64,000 nt of DNA from Halocynthiibacter styelae (GCF_016123485.1 NZ_JADCKQ010000005.1:215661-279660); one strand, 5' to 3'; shown: positions 9,316 to 18,275, numbered from the stretch's first letter. The notes: generated by a model not told the origin, from the sequence alone. Made by a program: numbers and translations.

Positions 9316-10541
9316 GCGGCCTGTTCCGCCCGTCGCCAGGTCGGGAACGGATCGGGCATCTCGGCAAAGGCATCAAAGTGATCCGGCGTGGCATCATGGA
9401 TCAGACAGGCATCCAATCCGGTCTTGATCAATGGCCAATCAATGCCGCTGCCAATGAACACCAGTTCCTGACGGCGATCCCCGAAAGGTTCGGACCAGTG
9501 CTTTGCCATATAGTCTCGCGCCGACGGATGATCTGGCCAGCGTTCCGCCGGAACTGACGCCCACCATGTCCCCAGCGGCGCAACCGATAACAGCGCCCCC
9601 GCCAGCGAATATTCCGCCACCCATTCCGGCCGCGTCACCAGCCAGAAATGCCCCTTTGCCCGGATCACACCGGGCAGGTCACCATTCAGAAACGCATGGA
9701 TTTTCACCGGATCAAAGGGCGCCCGCGCGCGGTAGACATGCGAGGTGATTCCATATTCATCGGTCTCCGGCGTGTGATCGGCAAAACCATACAGTTCCTT
9801 CGCCCACATGGGATGTTCATGGGCTTTTTCAAAATCAAACAGCCCGGTGTTCAGGATCTCCCCCGCAGGCACATCGGAATAATCCGCCTCAATAATCTTC
9901 GCGTCTGCATTCAGACTGCGGATGATTTTACGTGCTGCATCGACCTGCCCGGGATTGGCAGCAGAGATTTTATTCAACACAACCACATCCGCAAATTCCA
10001 GCTGATCCACCAGCAGATTTACAAGCGTACGGTCATCGCCTTCGCCCGCGACCTCACCATGATCGGACAGGAAGTCATGACTGGAAAAATCGCGCATCAG
10101 GTTGACCGCATCCACCACCGTCACCATCGTATCCAGCCGCGCCACATCCGACAGGCTTTCCCCATTTTCATCGCGGAAATCAAAGGTCGCGGCCACGGGC
10201 AGCGGTTCGGCAATGCCGGTGGATTCGATCAACAGGTAATCAAAGCGGCCCTCACCGGCCAGGCGCCGGACCTCTTGCAGCAGATCATCACGCAGGGTGC
10301 AACAGATGCAACCATTGGACATTTCCACCAGGGTTTCATCTGTATGGCTGAGTTCCGCCCCGCCTTCGCGCACAAGATCGGCATCGATGTTGACCTCAGA
10401 CATATCATTCACGATCACTGCCGCCCGCAGCCCATCACGGTTGTTCAGCACACGGTTCAGCAATGTCGTTTTCCCGGCCCCGAGAAAGCCGGAAAGAACA
10501 GTGACGGGCAGACGAATGTCTGGTTTCTGGGTCGGGGACAT
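9312..10541 (-). CDS. COG0523/CobW-type GTP-binding zinc metallochaperone
   Basis: The 409-residue protein is a G3E-family GTPase. Walker A is GFLGAGKTTLLN at residues 18-29, the metal-binding CxCC motif is CICC at residues 78-81, and NKISAA is the guanine-specificity motif. A CobW C-terminal domain follows (WLVTRPEWVAEYSLAG). Members under Zur control (ZigA-like) deliver or conserve zinc during starvation, and a perfect Zur-type palindrome lies 23 bp upstream here. The start MSPTQKP has AGGAA seven bases upstream; an in-frame ATG six codons earlier has none. No cobalamin genes are nearby, which argues against a true CobW role. Confidence 0.9.
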   Translation of the reverse strand: MSPTQKPDIRLPVTVLSGFLGAGKTTLLNRVLNNRDGLRAAVIVNDMSEVNIDADLVREGGAELSHTDETLVEMSNGCICCTLRDDLLQEVRRLAGEGRFDYLLIESTGIAEPLPVAATFDFRDENGESLSDVARLDTMVTVVDAVNLMRDFSSHDFLSDHGEVAGEGDDRTLVNLLVDQLEFADVVVLNKISAANPGQVDAARKIIRSLNADAKIIEADYSDVPAGEILNTGLFDFEKAHEHPMWAKELYGFADHTPETDEYGITSHVYRARAPFDPVKIHAFLNGDLPGVIRAKGHFWLVTRPEWVAEYSLAGALLSVAPLGTWWASVPAERWPDHPSARDYMAKHWSEPFGDRRQELVFIGSGIDWPLIKTGLDACLIHDATPDHFDAFAEMPDPFPTWRRAEQAA

Positions 10542-10563
10542 GGCGCATTTCCTGAGCATGTAA

Positions 10564-10578
10564 TGTTATAATATAACA
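10564..10578. promoter_or_regulatory. Zur-box-like operator upstream of the COG0523 gene
   Basis: TGTTATA-A-TATAACA is a perfect 7-1-7 inverted repeat 23 bp before the metallochaperone start. It matches the core of the proteobacterial Zur site (GTTATAnTATAAC). Binding is inferred from the match and from the known Zur control of COG0523 genes. Confidence 0.8.
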
Positions 10579-10623
10579 AATCATAATTCTGAAAATCCCG
10601 CAACCCGGATTCCTGCGCAGAAA

Positions 10624-10661
10624 CGAAAAACGCCTGCCCTTTTGCGAGGACAGGCGTTTCT
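10624..10661 (-). terminator. Intrinsic terminator of rpsO
   Basis: On the minus strand AAACGCCTG pairs with CAGGCGTTT and is followed by TTTTCGTTT, about 20 bases after the rpsO stop. Confidence 0.9.
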
Positions 10662-10681
10662 GATCGAAAAGATCGAATGTC

Positions 10682-10951
10682 TTAGCGACGCAGACCCAGG
10701 CGTTTGATCAGGTCCTGGTAGCGTGCTTCGTCTTTGGCGCGCGCGTAGTCCAGCAGTTTACGACGCAGAGCAACCATTTTCAGAAGACCACGGCGACCGT
10801 GGTTGTCTTTTTTATGGGTTTTGAAGTGCTCAGTCAGCGTCGCAATACGGGAAGACAAGATCGCAACCTGTACTTCAGGTGAACCAGTGTCACCTTCTTT
10901 GATTGCGAATTCTTTCATCAGGCGTGCTTTTTCTTCAGCAGTAATCGACAT
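10682..10951 (-). CDS. rpsO: 30S ribosomal protein S15
   Basis: The 89-residue product has the standard S15 length and sequence ([17 protein letters not shown], then [16 protein letters not shown] and [20 protein letters not shown]). It binds 16S rRNA early in small-subunit assembly. A GGAG ribosome binding site precedes the ATG. It keeps its usual strand relation to truB (upstream) and pnp (downstream) but is no longer directly next to either. Confidence 0.98.
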   Translation of the reverse strand: MSITAEEKARLMKEFAIKEGDTGSPEVQVAILSSRIATLTEHFKTHKKDNHGRRGLLKMVALRRKLLDYARAKDEARYQDLIKRLGLRR

Positions 10952-11105
10952 CGGGGTCTCCTTAATAAGAGTTAAAAGAATGGCGCAGGCCGGGATGTCG
11001 TCCAGCTCAGGCCCATGGAGGTACCGCCAGACTCCTTAGAATCTGCCGGATGTGCGCGTTTACTGAATTTCAGCGCAAAAGAAAAGGGAAAGCTTGCCCA
11101 GGCCG

Positions 11106-12074
11106 TCAGGATGCCGGTGCCTGAATAACAATCTGATCCGCATTCAGATCAGAAACCCCGGCCAGCGAGGCTATAACTTCGCCATTCAGAAGGATTTGAC
11201 TGGCACCAGAAACATCAGGATCACTTTCAACCGTCAGTTCCGGAACACCATTTACCGCCTCATCCCAGATCAGCACAAGCGTATCCGTTTCAGCATCGAA
11301 ATCCATGATCCGCGTCCCGGGATCAACCTGATCCGTCAAATTCCAGGCCCCAAGGGTAAAGCTGTCGTCCCCTTCCCCGCCACTGGCGATATCACCAACA
11401 CCCAGGACAATCTGATCATCCCCCGCGCCACCATTCAGAAAATCGCCGTCATCGGTATCCGCCCCGGTTTCGGGGTCAGCGACCAGCCCGGTCAGAACAT
11501 CATCGCCCAATCCGCCCTGCAGGCTATCGGCCCCGGCACCACCGGATAATATGTCATTTCCAACGCCCCCCTGAAGGTCGTCAGCCCCGGCCCCGCCGGA
11601 CAACACGTCATCGCCATCACCGCCAACGACGAAATCATCACCATCACCGCCGCTTACAAAATCATCGCCATTTTCGCCATAAACATCGTCATCGCCTGCG
11701 CCACCGGACACGTCGTCATCGCCTGCGCCTGCGTGCAATTCATCATCACCTTCGTCACCTGTAATGATGTCATCGCCATCACCGCCATCAACCCAGTCAT
11801 CCCCCAGGCCTCCGGAAATCTGATCGCCACCGTCATACCCATTCAGAAGATCATCGCCACCGGCCCCGCTGATGTCATCATCCTCAGAAGTTCCCACCAG
11901 GGTGTTCGCGTCATCATTGCCAGAAAGCAGGTCGCCGGTTGTGCCGGTACCCGTATCATCACCGCCTGTGTTCACGCCTTCTTCATCTGCATTGTCATTG
12001 TCCGGCATAATTTCAGCAAGACCAACGGCCGACCCTACAAACAAAGCCCCAAGCAGTGAAAAAAGTCCGAGCAT
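11106..12074 (-). CDS. RTX-type calcium-binding repeat protein
   Basis: The 322-residue protein has a hydrophobic N-terminus (MLGLFSLLGALFVGSAVGLA), an acidic linker, then from about residue 50 to 220 repeated nonapeptides of the GGxGxDxLx type (for example GGAGDDDVYGENGDDFVSGG), which fold into a calcium-binding parallel beta roll. The C-terminal 100 residues lack repeats. Such proteins are usually exported by a type I system, but no type I transporter genes are nearby. Catalytic domains are absent, so a surface or matrix role is the most that can be said. It is very Asp-rich and strongly acidic. Confidence 0.85.
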   Translation of the reverse strand: MLGLFSLLGALFVGSAVGLAEIMPDNDNADEEGVNTGGDDTGTGTTGDLLSGNDDANTLVGTSEDDDISGAGGDDLLNGYDGGDQISGGLGDDWVDGGDGDDIITGDEGDDELHAGAGDDDVSGGAGDDDVYGENGDDFVSGGDGDDFVVGGDGDDVLSGGAGADDLQGGVGNDILSGGAGADSLQGGLGDDVLTGLVADPETGADTDDGDFLNGGAGDDQIVLGVGDIASGGEGDDSFTLGAWNLTDQVDPGTRIMDFDAETDTLVLIWDEAVNGVPELTVESDPDVSGASQILLNGEVIASLAGVSDLNADQIVIQAPAS

Positions 12075-12196
12075 ACGAATGACCTGTCAAATCTGTTACG
12101 CGCGCAATCATTGCCCGCACAATAGATCCAGCGGGCACAAACGCACCCTCTGATACCACCTCAGAATTTTCAAAGGGTTAACGTTTATAAGAAATT

Positions 12197-12523
12197 TCAG
12201 CTGTCCGGCGCTTTTTGCGTAATCACGTCCACGATCTCTGCCGCCCATTCCCCGATGACCGGGATAAAGTCTATAGAAGACAGGGAATAAACGATCCAGG
12301 ACACAAGCAATGTCGCCCCCAGAAGCGTGCCCAGACCAAAGGCCATTCCGCGCATAAGCTGAAACAAAATTAGCTTGGGAATTGAATTGTGCAGCCTTAC
12401 GAAACGATGCGCATTCAGGGTTTCCATCTCGCGGCGCAGTTTCGCGATTTCTTCAGACATCTGTGATTCTTCGACCGGGGCAACAACGGGCTGCGCCTCA
12501 ACATCCATATCCGTCTCGCTCAT
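12197..12523 (-). CDS. DUF5665 domain-containing membrane protein
   Basis: The 108-residue protein has an acidic N-terminus, a short helical segment (EEIAKLRREMETLNAHRFVR) and one or two membrane helices (MAFGLGTLLGATLLVSWIVY), followed by a short C-terminus. This arrangement matches DUF5665, whose function is unknown. Its ATG shares one base with the stop of the DUF1643 gene (TGATG), and GAGGAG lies just upstream; a GTG one codon earlier is also possible. Confidence 0.7.
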   Translation of the reverse strand: MSETDMDVEAQPVVAPVEESQMSEEIAKLRREMETLNAHRFVRLHNSIPKLILFQLMRGMAFGLGTLLGATLLVSWIVYSLSSIDFIPVIGEWAAEIVDVITQKAPDS

Positions 12524-13053
12524 CACCGCTCCTCAGGTCGTATCACCCCATCCCAGGGCGTGGGTTGTGTCTGATATGAAATATAAAGCGGATGGCGCGG
12601 ATGACCAGCTTTGGACACGCCCAAAGTCGACAGGGGCCGCCCGGTTGCGCGTAAAACTGCCGCAATCTCTGCCCCGCGTCCCTGATGCGCCCCATGCGCG
12701 CCCCAGCCACATAACGTCAGATCCGCCCACTGGGCCGCCGCTGCAACCAATGCGTCATTCTCAGGCCCGACCGGATGCTTCGCCTTCTTCAGGTTTTTCG
12801 GATCCGTATCGCGCCAGGCAAAAATGTTGGTAATCTTTATTCCGCCATACCCCAGCGCCCGCCCCCGGCGTTCGCAACGCTCAATCGTCGGGTCATTCTG
12901 AACCTCTGTCGCAGTGGACGGGTTCAGCATCACATAGGTCAGGCGCGGCGCGGTTTCATCCCAGACACGTGTCAGCGCATAGCGATATCGCTCGCAATCG
13001 GAATATATCGCAACCGAGGCCGCATCGCCTTTCAGGAATTCTCTAGTGATCAT
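12523..13053 (-). CDS. DUF1643 domain-containing protein
   Basis: The 176-residue protein contains the DUF1643 hallmarks: YRYALTRVWDETAPRLTYVM leading to LNPSTATEVQNDPTIERCERR, then ITNIFAWRDTDPKNLKKAKHP and LCGWGAHG. The role is unknown. The start at MITREFLKGD removes a low-complexity N-terminal extension with no homology-like character. It is translationally coupled to the DUF5665 gene. Confidence 0.8.
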   Translation of the reverse strand: MITREFLKGDAASVAIYSDCERYRYALTRVWDETAPRLTYVMLNPSTATEVQNDPTIERCERRGRALGYGGIKITNIFAWRDTDPKNLKKAKHPVGPENDALVAAAAQWADLTLCGWGAHGAHQGRGAEIAAVLRATGRPLSTLGVSKAGHPRHPLYISYQTQPTPWDGVIRPEER

Positions 13054-13192
13054 AGCTCTGTTTCGCGTGTCGGTCTGAAAAGTGCAAGATTTCTTTCCCA
13101 CGGGATCAATTCCGGCCCCGGAACATGACAGAAATCTGGCGGACAACCGGGAACCATGTGATAAACACCTGATTGCATAAGGAGCGCCCCGC

Positions 13193-13609
13193 ATGATCGC
13201 CTATGTCACCGTCGGTGTGAACGACATCGCCCTTGCGGAACGTTTCTATTCCGCCGTCCTGCCCGCGCTTGGGTATCGGCTGGAAAGATACCAAGGTGAT
13301 CTCAGCTACATTCTTCCGGTGGAACCAGGCACGCGCCCCGTGCATCCCGACTTTTACGTCAAAGCCCCGTTCAACGGCGAACCCGCCATGGCCGGGAACG
13401 GCAATATGGTGGCGTTTGATGCGGGCAGCCAGGCAAACGTGCGCGACCTGCACGCCGCCGCCCTAGCAGCCGGGGGTTCAGACGACGGTGCCCCTGATTT
13501 CCGGGCATCTTACGGGCCCCATTTCTTTGTCGCCTACCTGCGTGATCCCCAGGGCAATAAAATCGCCCTGTTTTCCGACAATCCGGATGAACCCGGGCGG
13601 GATGAATAG
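13193..13609 (+). CDS. VOC-family (glyoxalase/dioxygenase fold) protein
   Basis: The 138-residue protein begins MIAYVTVGVNDIALAERFYS and ends with AYLRDPQGNKIALFSD, the two paired beta-alpha-beta-beta-beta modules of the vicinal oxygen chelate fold. The final glutamate that would be a metal ligand in many glyoxalases is replaced near DPQGNKIAL, so the reaction is uncertain. AAGGAG precedes the ATG. It is divergent from the DUF1643 gene. Confidence 0.82.
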   Translation: MIAYVTVGVNDIALAERFYSAVLPALGYRLERYQGDLSYILPVEPGTRPVHPDFYVKAPFNGEPAMAGNGNMVAFDAGSQANVRDLHAAALAAGGSDDGAPDFRASYGPHFFVAYLRDPQGNKIALFSDNPDEPGRDE

Positions 13610-13643
13610 TTAACAACACCTTGCCCGCATCGTGCGCGCCATA

Positions 13644-13687
13644 TGCATAAGATGTGCATAGGAAGTGCATGGATTGTGCATATGATA
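13644..13687 (+). promoter_or_regulatory. 11-bp periodic TGCAT array (site 1)
   Basis: TGCAT occurs at 13644, 13655, 13666 and 13677, exactly 11 bp apart, as units TGCATAAGATG, TGCATAGGAAG, TGCATGGATTG and TGCATATGATA. The phase extends upstream as TGC at 13633 and 13622. It lies 183-226 bp before the start of the small secreted-protein gene. Direct repeats of 11 bp are the normal operator layout for OmpR/PhoB-type response regulators. The first two units are shared with a second array at 32964-33007. Confidence 0.6.
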
Positions 13688-13869
13688 TTCTGGCGTTTTG
13701 GCTTGTTTCATCTGCTCACAGATTGGTGTGCATGTGTGAACATTAAAAACGCAATCCTCACGGTTCTGTGTCTTGAAGGTGATCTGAAGCACCCCCAAAT
13801 CAATCACATCGGAAGCAACAAGACTTCCTCCAAAATTCGAAACACCCAGACCCTTGAAAGGTTAACGCT

Positions 13870-14181
13870 ATGAAAACTGTAATCGCATCCATCCTCGCCC
13901 TGACTGTTGCTGCTCCTGCTTTTGCGGGTGCCAAAGATGTTGAGGCCCACTTCGCCCAGGACAACACCGGTATTGAGAGCGTTGTTGTTGAACGCTCAAG
14001 CCCCGTCACCGCAGAAGCCGTTGAAATCTTTGCTGATCTGGCGCTTGAGGCTGGCACTGGCATCGAGACACAAGCAAATCCTGTTGTCGGTGCAACCCTG
14101 TCTTCCAAGGGCGGCGTGAACCCGGTAGCCGCCGCATGGTTCGCAGGCCAGCTGGCATCTGAGGATGCATCTGACCGGTAA
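13870..14181 (+). CDS. Small secreted protein of unknown function
   Basis: The 103-residue product starts with a signal peptide (MKTVIASILALTVAAPAFAG, likely cut after AFA), leaving a mature acidic chain of about 84 residues with no cysteine. I do not recognise a family. GAAAGG precedes the ATG, and a strong terminator follows 28 bases after the stop, so the gene is a self-contained unit. The 260-bp region upstream has lower GC content than its surroundings and holds the 11-bp TGCAT array. Confidence 0.7.
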   Translation: MKTVIASILALTVAAPAFAGAKDVEAHFAQDNTGIESVVVERSSPVTAEAVEIFADLALEAGTGIETQANPVVGATLSSKGGVNPVAAAWFAGQLASEDASDR

Positions 14182-14208
14182 GGTTAAAAGTTAATAACTT
14201 TGATGAAA

Positions 14209-14242
14209 CAAAAAGGCCCGGGACGATCCCCGGGCCTTTTTA
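14209..14242. terminator. Bidirectional intrinsic terminator
   Basis: AAAAAGGCCCGGG and CCCGGGCCTTTTT flank a short loop, giving a T-tract on both strands. It serves the small secreted-protein gene and the convergent truB. Confidence 0.92.
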
Positions 14243-14249
14243 TATTCTG

Positions 14250-15155
14250 TCAGTGCAGGAAAACCCTGTTCGGGTGCAATTCACCAGCCTTATAAACCCC
14301 GACGGCCACCGCCTTGCCCTCAAAAGACGCCCAGGCCTCATCGCCATATTCCGCATCACTGCTGAAAACCAACCCCGGATTCCCGTTCTTCATTTTCACC
14401 GCACCTTCCGCCGTCGCAGTGACTTCGGGGATGCCGTCAAGGCCCGCTTCAAGCGGGTGCAGGTATTGGTCAAGCTCGCCGGTTTTGGCAAATTCTTCAA
14501 CGGTTTCCATGCTGATGCCATCCACAGTTTCAAACGGGCCAGACCAGATGCGGCGCAGCTCGCGCACATGGCCAAGACAGCCCAGCTTTTCACCCAGATC
14601 CCGGGCAATCGCACGCACATAACCGCCTTTGCCACAGGTCATTTCCAGTTCAACATGGTCTGCATCCGGGCGCGAAATAAACTTCAGCTCTTCCACATAA
14701 AGCGGACGCGCTTCGATCTGAACATCTTGGCCATCACGCGCCAGTTTATAAGCGCGCTGACCGTCGATTTTCACCGCAGAAAACTTTGGCGGGATCTGCA
14801 TGACGTCGCCCACAAAATCAGGCAGTGCAGCGATAATATCCTCATCAGACGGGCGCAGATCGTTTTCAGCGATCACTTCACCTTCCTGGTCATCCGTGTT
14901 GGTCGCCTGCCCCAGACGCACCGTAAAACGGTAAGCCTTCAGCGCATCGGTGATAAACGGCACGGTCTTGGTCGCTTCGCCCAGCGCGATCGCCAGAACA
15001 CCGGTGGCTTCGGGATCAAGCGTGCCTGCATGGCCAGCTTTCTTTGCATCCATCGCCCAGCGCACTTTGTTCACCACCGCGCTTGATGAAATGCCCGCCG
15101 GTTTATCAATCACCAGCCAGCCAGAAATATCGCGACCTTTGCGCTTGCGTGCCAT
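14250..15155 (-). CDS. truB: tRNA pseudouridine(55) synthase TruB
   Basis: The 301-residue enzyme makes pseudouridine 55 in the T-loop of most tRNAs. The catalytic block [16 protein letters not shown] has Asp47 as the nucleophile, and [15 protein letters not shown] and [12 protein letters not shown] segments match TruB. The C-terminal part (residues 245-301) fits the TruB C-terminal RNA-binding extension. It follows rbfA on the same strand, with a phosphodiester glycosidase-like gene between them. Confidence 0.96.
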   Translation of the reverse strand: MARKRKGRDISGWLVIDKPAGISSSAVVNKVRWAMDAKKAGHAGTLDPEATGVLAIALGEATKTVPFITDALKAYRFTVRLGQATNTDDQEGEVIAENDLRPSDEDIIAALPDFVGDVMQIPPKFSAVKIDGQRAYKLARDGQDVQIEARPLYVEELKFISRPDADHVELEMTCGKGGYVRAIARDLGEKLGCLGHVRELRRIWSGPFETVDGISMETVEEFAKTGELDQYLHPLEAGLDGIPEVTATAEGAVKMKNGNPGLVFSSDAEYGDEAWASFEGKAVAVGVYKAGELHPNRVFLH

Positions 15156-15218
15156 GTTCAGACCTTTGTTTCCTATGGAAACCGCCTGCTAACCGGCGGC
15201 GGCCTCTGCGTCAAGCAT

Positions 15219-15944
15219 TCAGGGGCTTACAACCGTGCCGACAATCGCACCAACCGAGAAACCGAAATCAGATCGCCCGGTGGTTCCATTGTAAAGCCGC
15301 GAGACTTTACCATCAAAGTAAAGCGCGTTGGGCAGGTTCAGGTAATCCCGGAACAGCGTTGCGAAATCGTAGAAATTTACACGTTCATTGGAAATCGCGA
15401 ACACCGCGCGTTGCCCGTCGGCAGATGTACCCACACCGTTGCGGATGTGTTTAGACGTCCCGTCCGGCAGCAGGCGGGGATGCAACGCCCCATCAATCAC
15501 CAGCATCGGGCCGGATTGCGTTGCGTATTCACAGCTCAGGTTATTTTCACGGAAGGTATTGGTTTCAATGACATTCAACATCTCATTGATGCAGAAAACC
15601 CCATTCGGCGTCAGACCGAAATTGCCAAAACCACCACCGGAAGCCAGGGCAGATTTTTCCTCGCCGCCCTCAATATAAAGACCAACCGGGCTGTAATCAT
15701 CATGATACATGCCCGCATTCATCGCAAAGCCAAGCGCCTGTCCATCGGGCAGCTTATTATTGATGGTGGAAAAATGCCCCATCACTTCACCATCAGCGTC
15801 GGAATGAAAAAGGCGCAGGTCCGCATCGGCCTGCACCTCACAAATGGTGTAAGACTGATCAAGCCAGGTCACATCTTCACACGGGCCACCCGCTGCAAAA
15901 GCAGGGGAAAACAGGCAAAGATATGCGGCAATCAGTTTTTTCAA
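15219..15944 (-). CDS. Secreted phosphodiester glycosidase-like (NAGPA domain) protein
   Basis: This 241-residue protein has a signal peptide (MKKLIAAYLCLFSPAFAAGG). The pattern GFAMNAGMYHDDYSPVGLYI followed by NGVFCINEM, ATQSGPMLVIDG, RNGVGTSADGQRAVFAIS and ALYFDGKVSRLY is that of the phosphodiester glycosidase (formerly DUF2233) family. Relatives hydrolyse glycosyl phosphodiester bonds; the substrate here is unknown, but the protein should act in the periplasm. Its ATG overlaps the rbfA stop by four bases, so it is inserted into the rbfA-truB operon and co-translated. Confidence 0.85.
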   Translation of the reverse strand: MKKLIAAYLCLFSPAFAAGGPCEDVTWLDQSYTICEVQADADLRLFHSDADGEVMGHFSTINNKLPDGQALGFAMNAGMYHDDYSPVGLYIEGGEEKSALASGGGFGNFGLTPNGVFCINEMLNVIETNTFRENNLSCEYATQSGPMLVIDGALHPRLLPDGTSKHIRNGVGTSADGQRAVFAISNERVNFYDFATLFRDYLNLPNALYFDGKVSRLYNGTTGRSDFGFSVGAIVGTVVSP

Positions 15945-16357
15945 ATGTCACCTTCCTCATCAGGCAGGGCAACATCGCGCTTTACCTTATCATTGTCCAG
16001 AAGACGGCGGGTTGCATCCATCTGATCAAAGGTCATGTCGATTTCATAGCGCAGTTCCGGCGTATGCTTCAGCGCCATCTTTTTCCCAATCATCCGGCGG
16101 ATTTCATGGCGGTTCTTGCGTAAAAGCGACAGGGCGTCTTCCGCACCTTCGCCACCAAGAGGCAGGATAAAAGCGGTTGCGATATGCAGGTCGGGGGTGC
16201 AGCGCACCTCGCCCACGGTGATCGAAATACGGTTCAGGTCCGGATCGTGGATATCCCCACGCATCAGGATTTCGGACAGATTGCGACGGATCAGTTCGCC
16301 GACGCGAAGCTGCCGCTGTGACGGGCCACGCCCGGCGTTATGTGAATTCTTTGCCAT
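15941..16357 (-). CDS. rbfA: 30S ribosome-binding factor RbfA
   Basis: The 138-residue protein has the RbfA KH-like core: QLRVGELIRRNLSEIL near the N-terminus, then ISITVGEVRCTPDLHIATAF and LRYEIDMTFDQMD. It helps mature the 5' end of 16S rRNA and is important for cold growth. It heads the minus-strand group leading to truB, and is divergent from dapB with about 100 bp between. Confidence 0.95.
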   Translation of the reverse strand: MAKNSHNAGRGPSQRQLRVGELIRRNLSEILMRGDIHDPDLNRISITVGEVRCTPDLHIATAFILPLGGEGAEDALSLLRKNRHEIRRMIGKKMALKHTPELRYEIDMTFDQMDATRRLLDNDKVKRDVALPDEEGDI

Positions 16358-16457
16358 ATACCCCGTGTAAATGCGTGCGCGCGGCGGTGCAAGCAGGGGT
16401 TTTCACAGAGGCAGGATCAGGCTATTGCCTGCTGTTAAGGAAAATGGAGTGCGCAAG

Positions 16458-17270
16458 ATGACAGATCTTCCCGGTGTGGTGATTACAGGGGCGTCCGGCC
16501 GTATGGGCCAGATGCTGATCAAATCGATTTCCGCCAGCGATAAGCTGCGTCTTGTCGGCGCGCTGGAACGTCCCGGCCACGATTGGATCGGTCGTGATGT
16601 GGGCGAAGCCATGGGCGGTGCGGCGCTTGGCGTTGCGGTGACGGACGATGCGCTTGAAGCCTTCTCCAAAGCCCAGGCAGTGATTGATTTCACATCCCCC
16701 GATGCTTCTGTCGCTTTTGCGGATCTTGCCGCGCAGGCCCGTGCTGTGCATGTGATCGGCACCACCGGCTTTGAAGATCATCACATTGAACGTCTTGGTT
16801 TCGCCGCCCTGCATGCGCGCATTGTCCGCGCCGGCAACATGAGCCTGGGTGTCAATCTGCTGGTACAGCTGACAAAGAAAGTTGCCGCTGCTTTGGATGA
16901 GGATTTCGACATTGAAGTGATCGAAGCCCACCACAATCAGAAAGTCGACGCCCCCTCCGGCACCGCCCTTATGCTGGGCGAAGCTGCGGCCGAAGGTCGT
17001 GGTGTTGATCTGCAAGAGGTGTCCGACAACGCCCGCCATGGCATTACAGGCAAGCGTGAACGCGGCCACATCGGATTTTCCAACATCCGTGGCGGCGACA
17101 TCATTGGCGAACATGATGTTCTGTTTGCGGGTCCCGGTGAACGTATCACCCTGCGCCACGCAGCAAGTGACCGCAGCATTTACGCCCGCGGCGCGATAAG
17201 AGCTGTTCTTTGGGGACTGGATCAAAAACCGGGCGCCTATGACATGCTGGACGTGCTTGGGCTAAATTAA
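16458..17270 (+). CDS. dapB: 4-hydroxy-tetrahydrodipicolinate reductase
   Basis: The 270-residue enzyme carries out the NAD(P)H-dependent step of lysine and diaminopimelate synthesis. [12 protein letters not shown] is the nucleotide-binding loop, and [16 protein letters not shown] is the catalytic signature with the histidine pair and lysine. The [10 protein letters not shown] segment is also conserved. The start is set by GGAG about eight bases before the ATG; the frame is open upstream but lacks support. Cytosolic. Confidence 0.96.
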   Translation: MTDLPGVVITGASGRMGQMLIKSISASDKLRLVGALERPGHDWIGRDVGEAMGGAALGVAVTDDALEAFSKAQAVIDFTSPDASVAFADLAAQARAVHVIGTTGFEDHHIERLGFAALHARIVRAGNMSLGVNLLVQLTKKVAAALDEDFDIEVIEAHHNQKVDAPSGTALMLGEAAAEGRGVDLQEVSDNARHGITGKRERGHIGFSNIRGGDIIGEHDVLFAGPGERITLRHAASDRSIYARGAIRAVLWGLDQKPGAYDMLDVLGLN

Positions 17271-17348
17271 GCCCCCCTCTCTCCTTCGTGATTTGGAAGC
17301 AACGGCCCGCAAGGTCTAAGCTTCCGAAAACACCAGGGGGAGAAGAAC

Positions 17349-18275
17349 ATGAAATCCGATATTCTACTGACGCGCCGCCAGGCGCTGATCACCGGGGCAT
17401 CACTGCCACTTGCGGCTGCCTCGGCCACGCCAGCCCTTGCTGCGGCTGAAATGCAGGGGGCGTATACCCCGGCTTTCTCACGCTTCACGCTGGGTGATTT
17501 TGAAATCACAACACTGCTTGCCGGAACAACCGTTGCGGGCGATGCGCAGGGCATCTTCGGCACAAATGTCAGTTCAGAGGAATTTGCGGATGTGTCCGCA
17601 CGCAATTTCATTCCCGCCGATCAGACCGAATTCTACTTCACCCCAACCCTTGTGAACACGGGCCAGGAACTGATCCTCTTTGATACCGGCCTGAACGCAG
17701 CACAACTTATTCAGGCCCTGAATGCCTCTGGCTACACAGCGGAACAAATTAATGTGGTTGTCATCACCCATATGCATTTTGACCACATCGGCGGGTTAAT
17801 GGCCGATGGAACCCCGACCTTCCCCAATGCGCGCTATGTCACGGGATCGGTCGAATACAACCACTGGAATGGCGCGGAAGACGCGGCATTTGAAAGCAAC
17901 GTGCACCCGCTGGCCGAAAAGATGAGCTTCCTTAATGATGGCGGATCCGTCGCCCCGGGGATCACCGCTGTGGCGGCATTCGGGCACACCCCGGGCCATA
18001 TGGCGTTTATGATCGAAAGCCAGGGGCAATCTGTGCTGCTGTTCGGGGATACGGCGAACCATTATGTCTGGTCACTGGGATACCCCGATTGGGAAGTGCG
18101 CTTTGACATGGACAAAACCGCTGCCGCTGCCACCCGGCGCAGGCTGCTGGATATGCTGGCCAGCGACCGGATACCCTTTATCGGCTATCACATGCCCTTC
18201 CCGGCACTTGGATATGTGGAACGCCGGGACAGCGGGTTCCGCTATGTTCCCGCAAGTTATCAGTTCCGGCTCTGA
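17349..18275 (+). CDS. Tat-exported metallo-beta-lactamase-fold hydrolase
   Basis: The 308-residue protein has a twin-arginine signal (LTRRQALITGASLPLAAASA), so it is probably exported folded to the periplasm. The zinc-binding motif is THMHFDHIGG near residue 140, followed by FGHTPGHMAF and LLFGDTANH, which complete the two-metal site of MBL-fold hydrolases. Family members include lactonases and other esterases; nothing here decides the substrate. A GGGGAGAAG site precedes the ATG. Its stop touches the stop of the convergent NIPSNAP gene. Confidence 0.86.
   Translation: MKSDILLTRRQALITGASLPLAAASATPALAAAEMQGAYTPAFSRFTLGDFEITTLLAGTTVAGDAQGIFGTNVSSEEFADVSARNFIPADQTEFYFTPTLVNTGQELILFDTGLNAAQLIQALNASGYTAEQINVVVITHMHFDHIGGLMADGTPTFPNARYVTGSVEYNHWNGAEDAAFESNVHPLAEKMSFLNDGGSVAPGITAVAAFGHTPGHMAFMIESQGQSVLLFGDTANHYVWSLGYPDWEVRFDMDKTAAAATRRRLLDMLASDRIPFIGYHMPFPALGYVERRDSGFRYVPASYQFRL

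Noticed and set aside
9312..10541. True CobW of cobalamin synthesis
   Set aside because: No cobalamin genes lie nearby, and a Zur-type operator fits a zinc chaperone better.
11106..12074. CRISPR-like or satellite repeat in the RTX gene
   Set aside because: The DNA periodicity follows from the coded nonapeptide repeats; there are no spacers and the units vary at synonymous sites.
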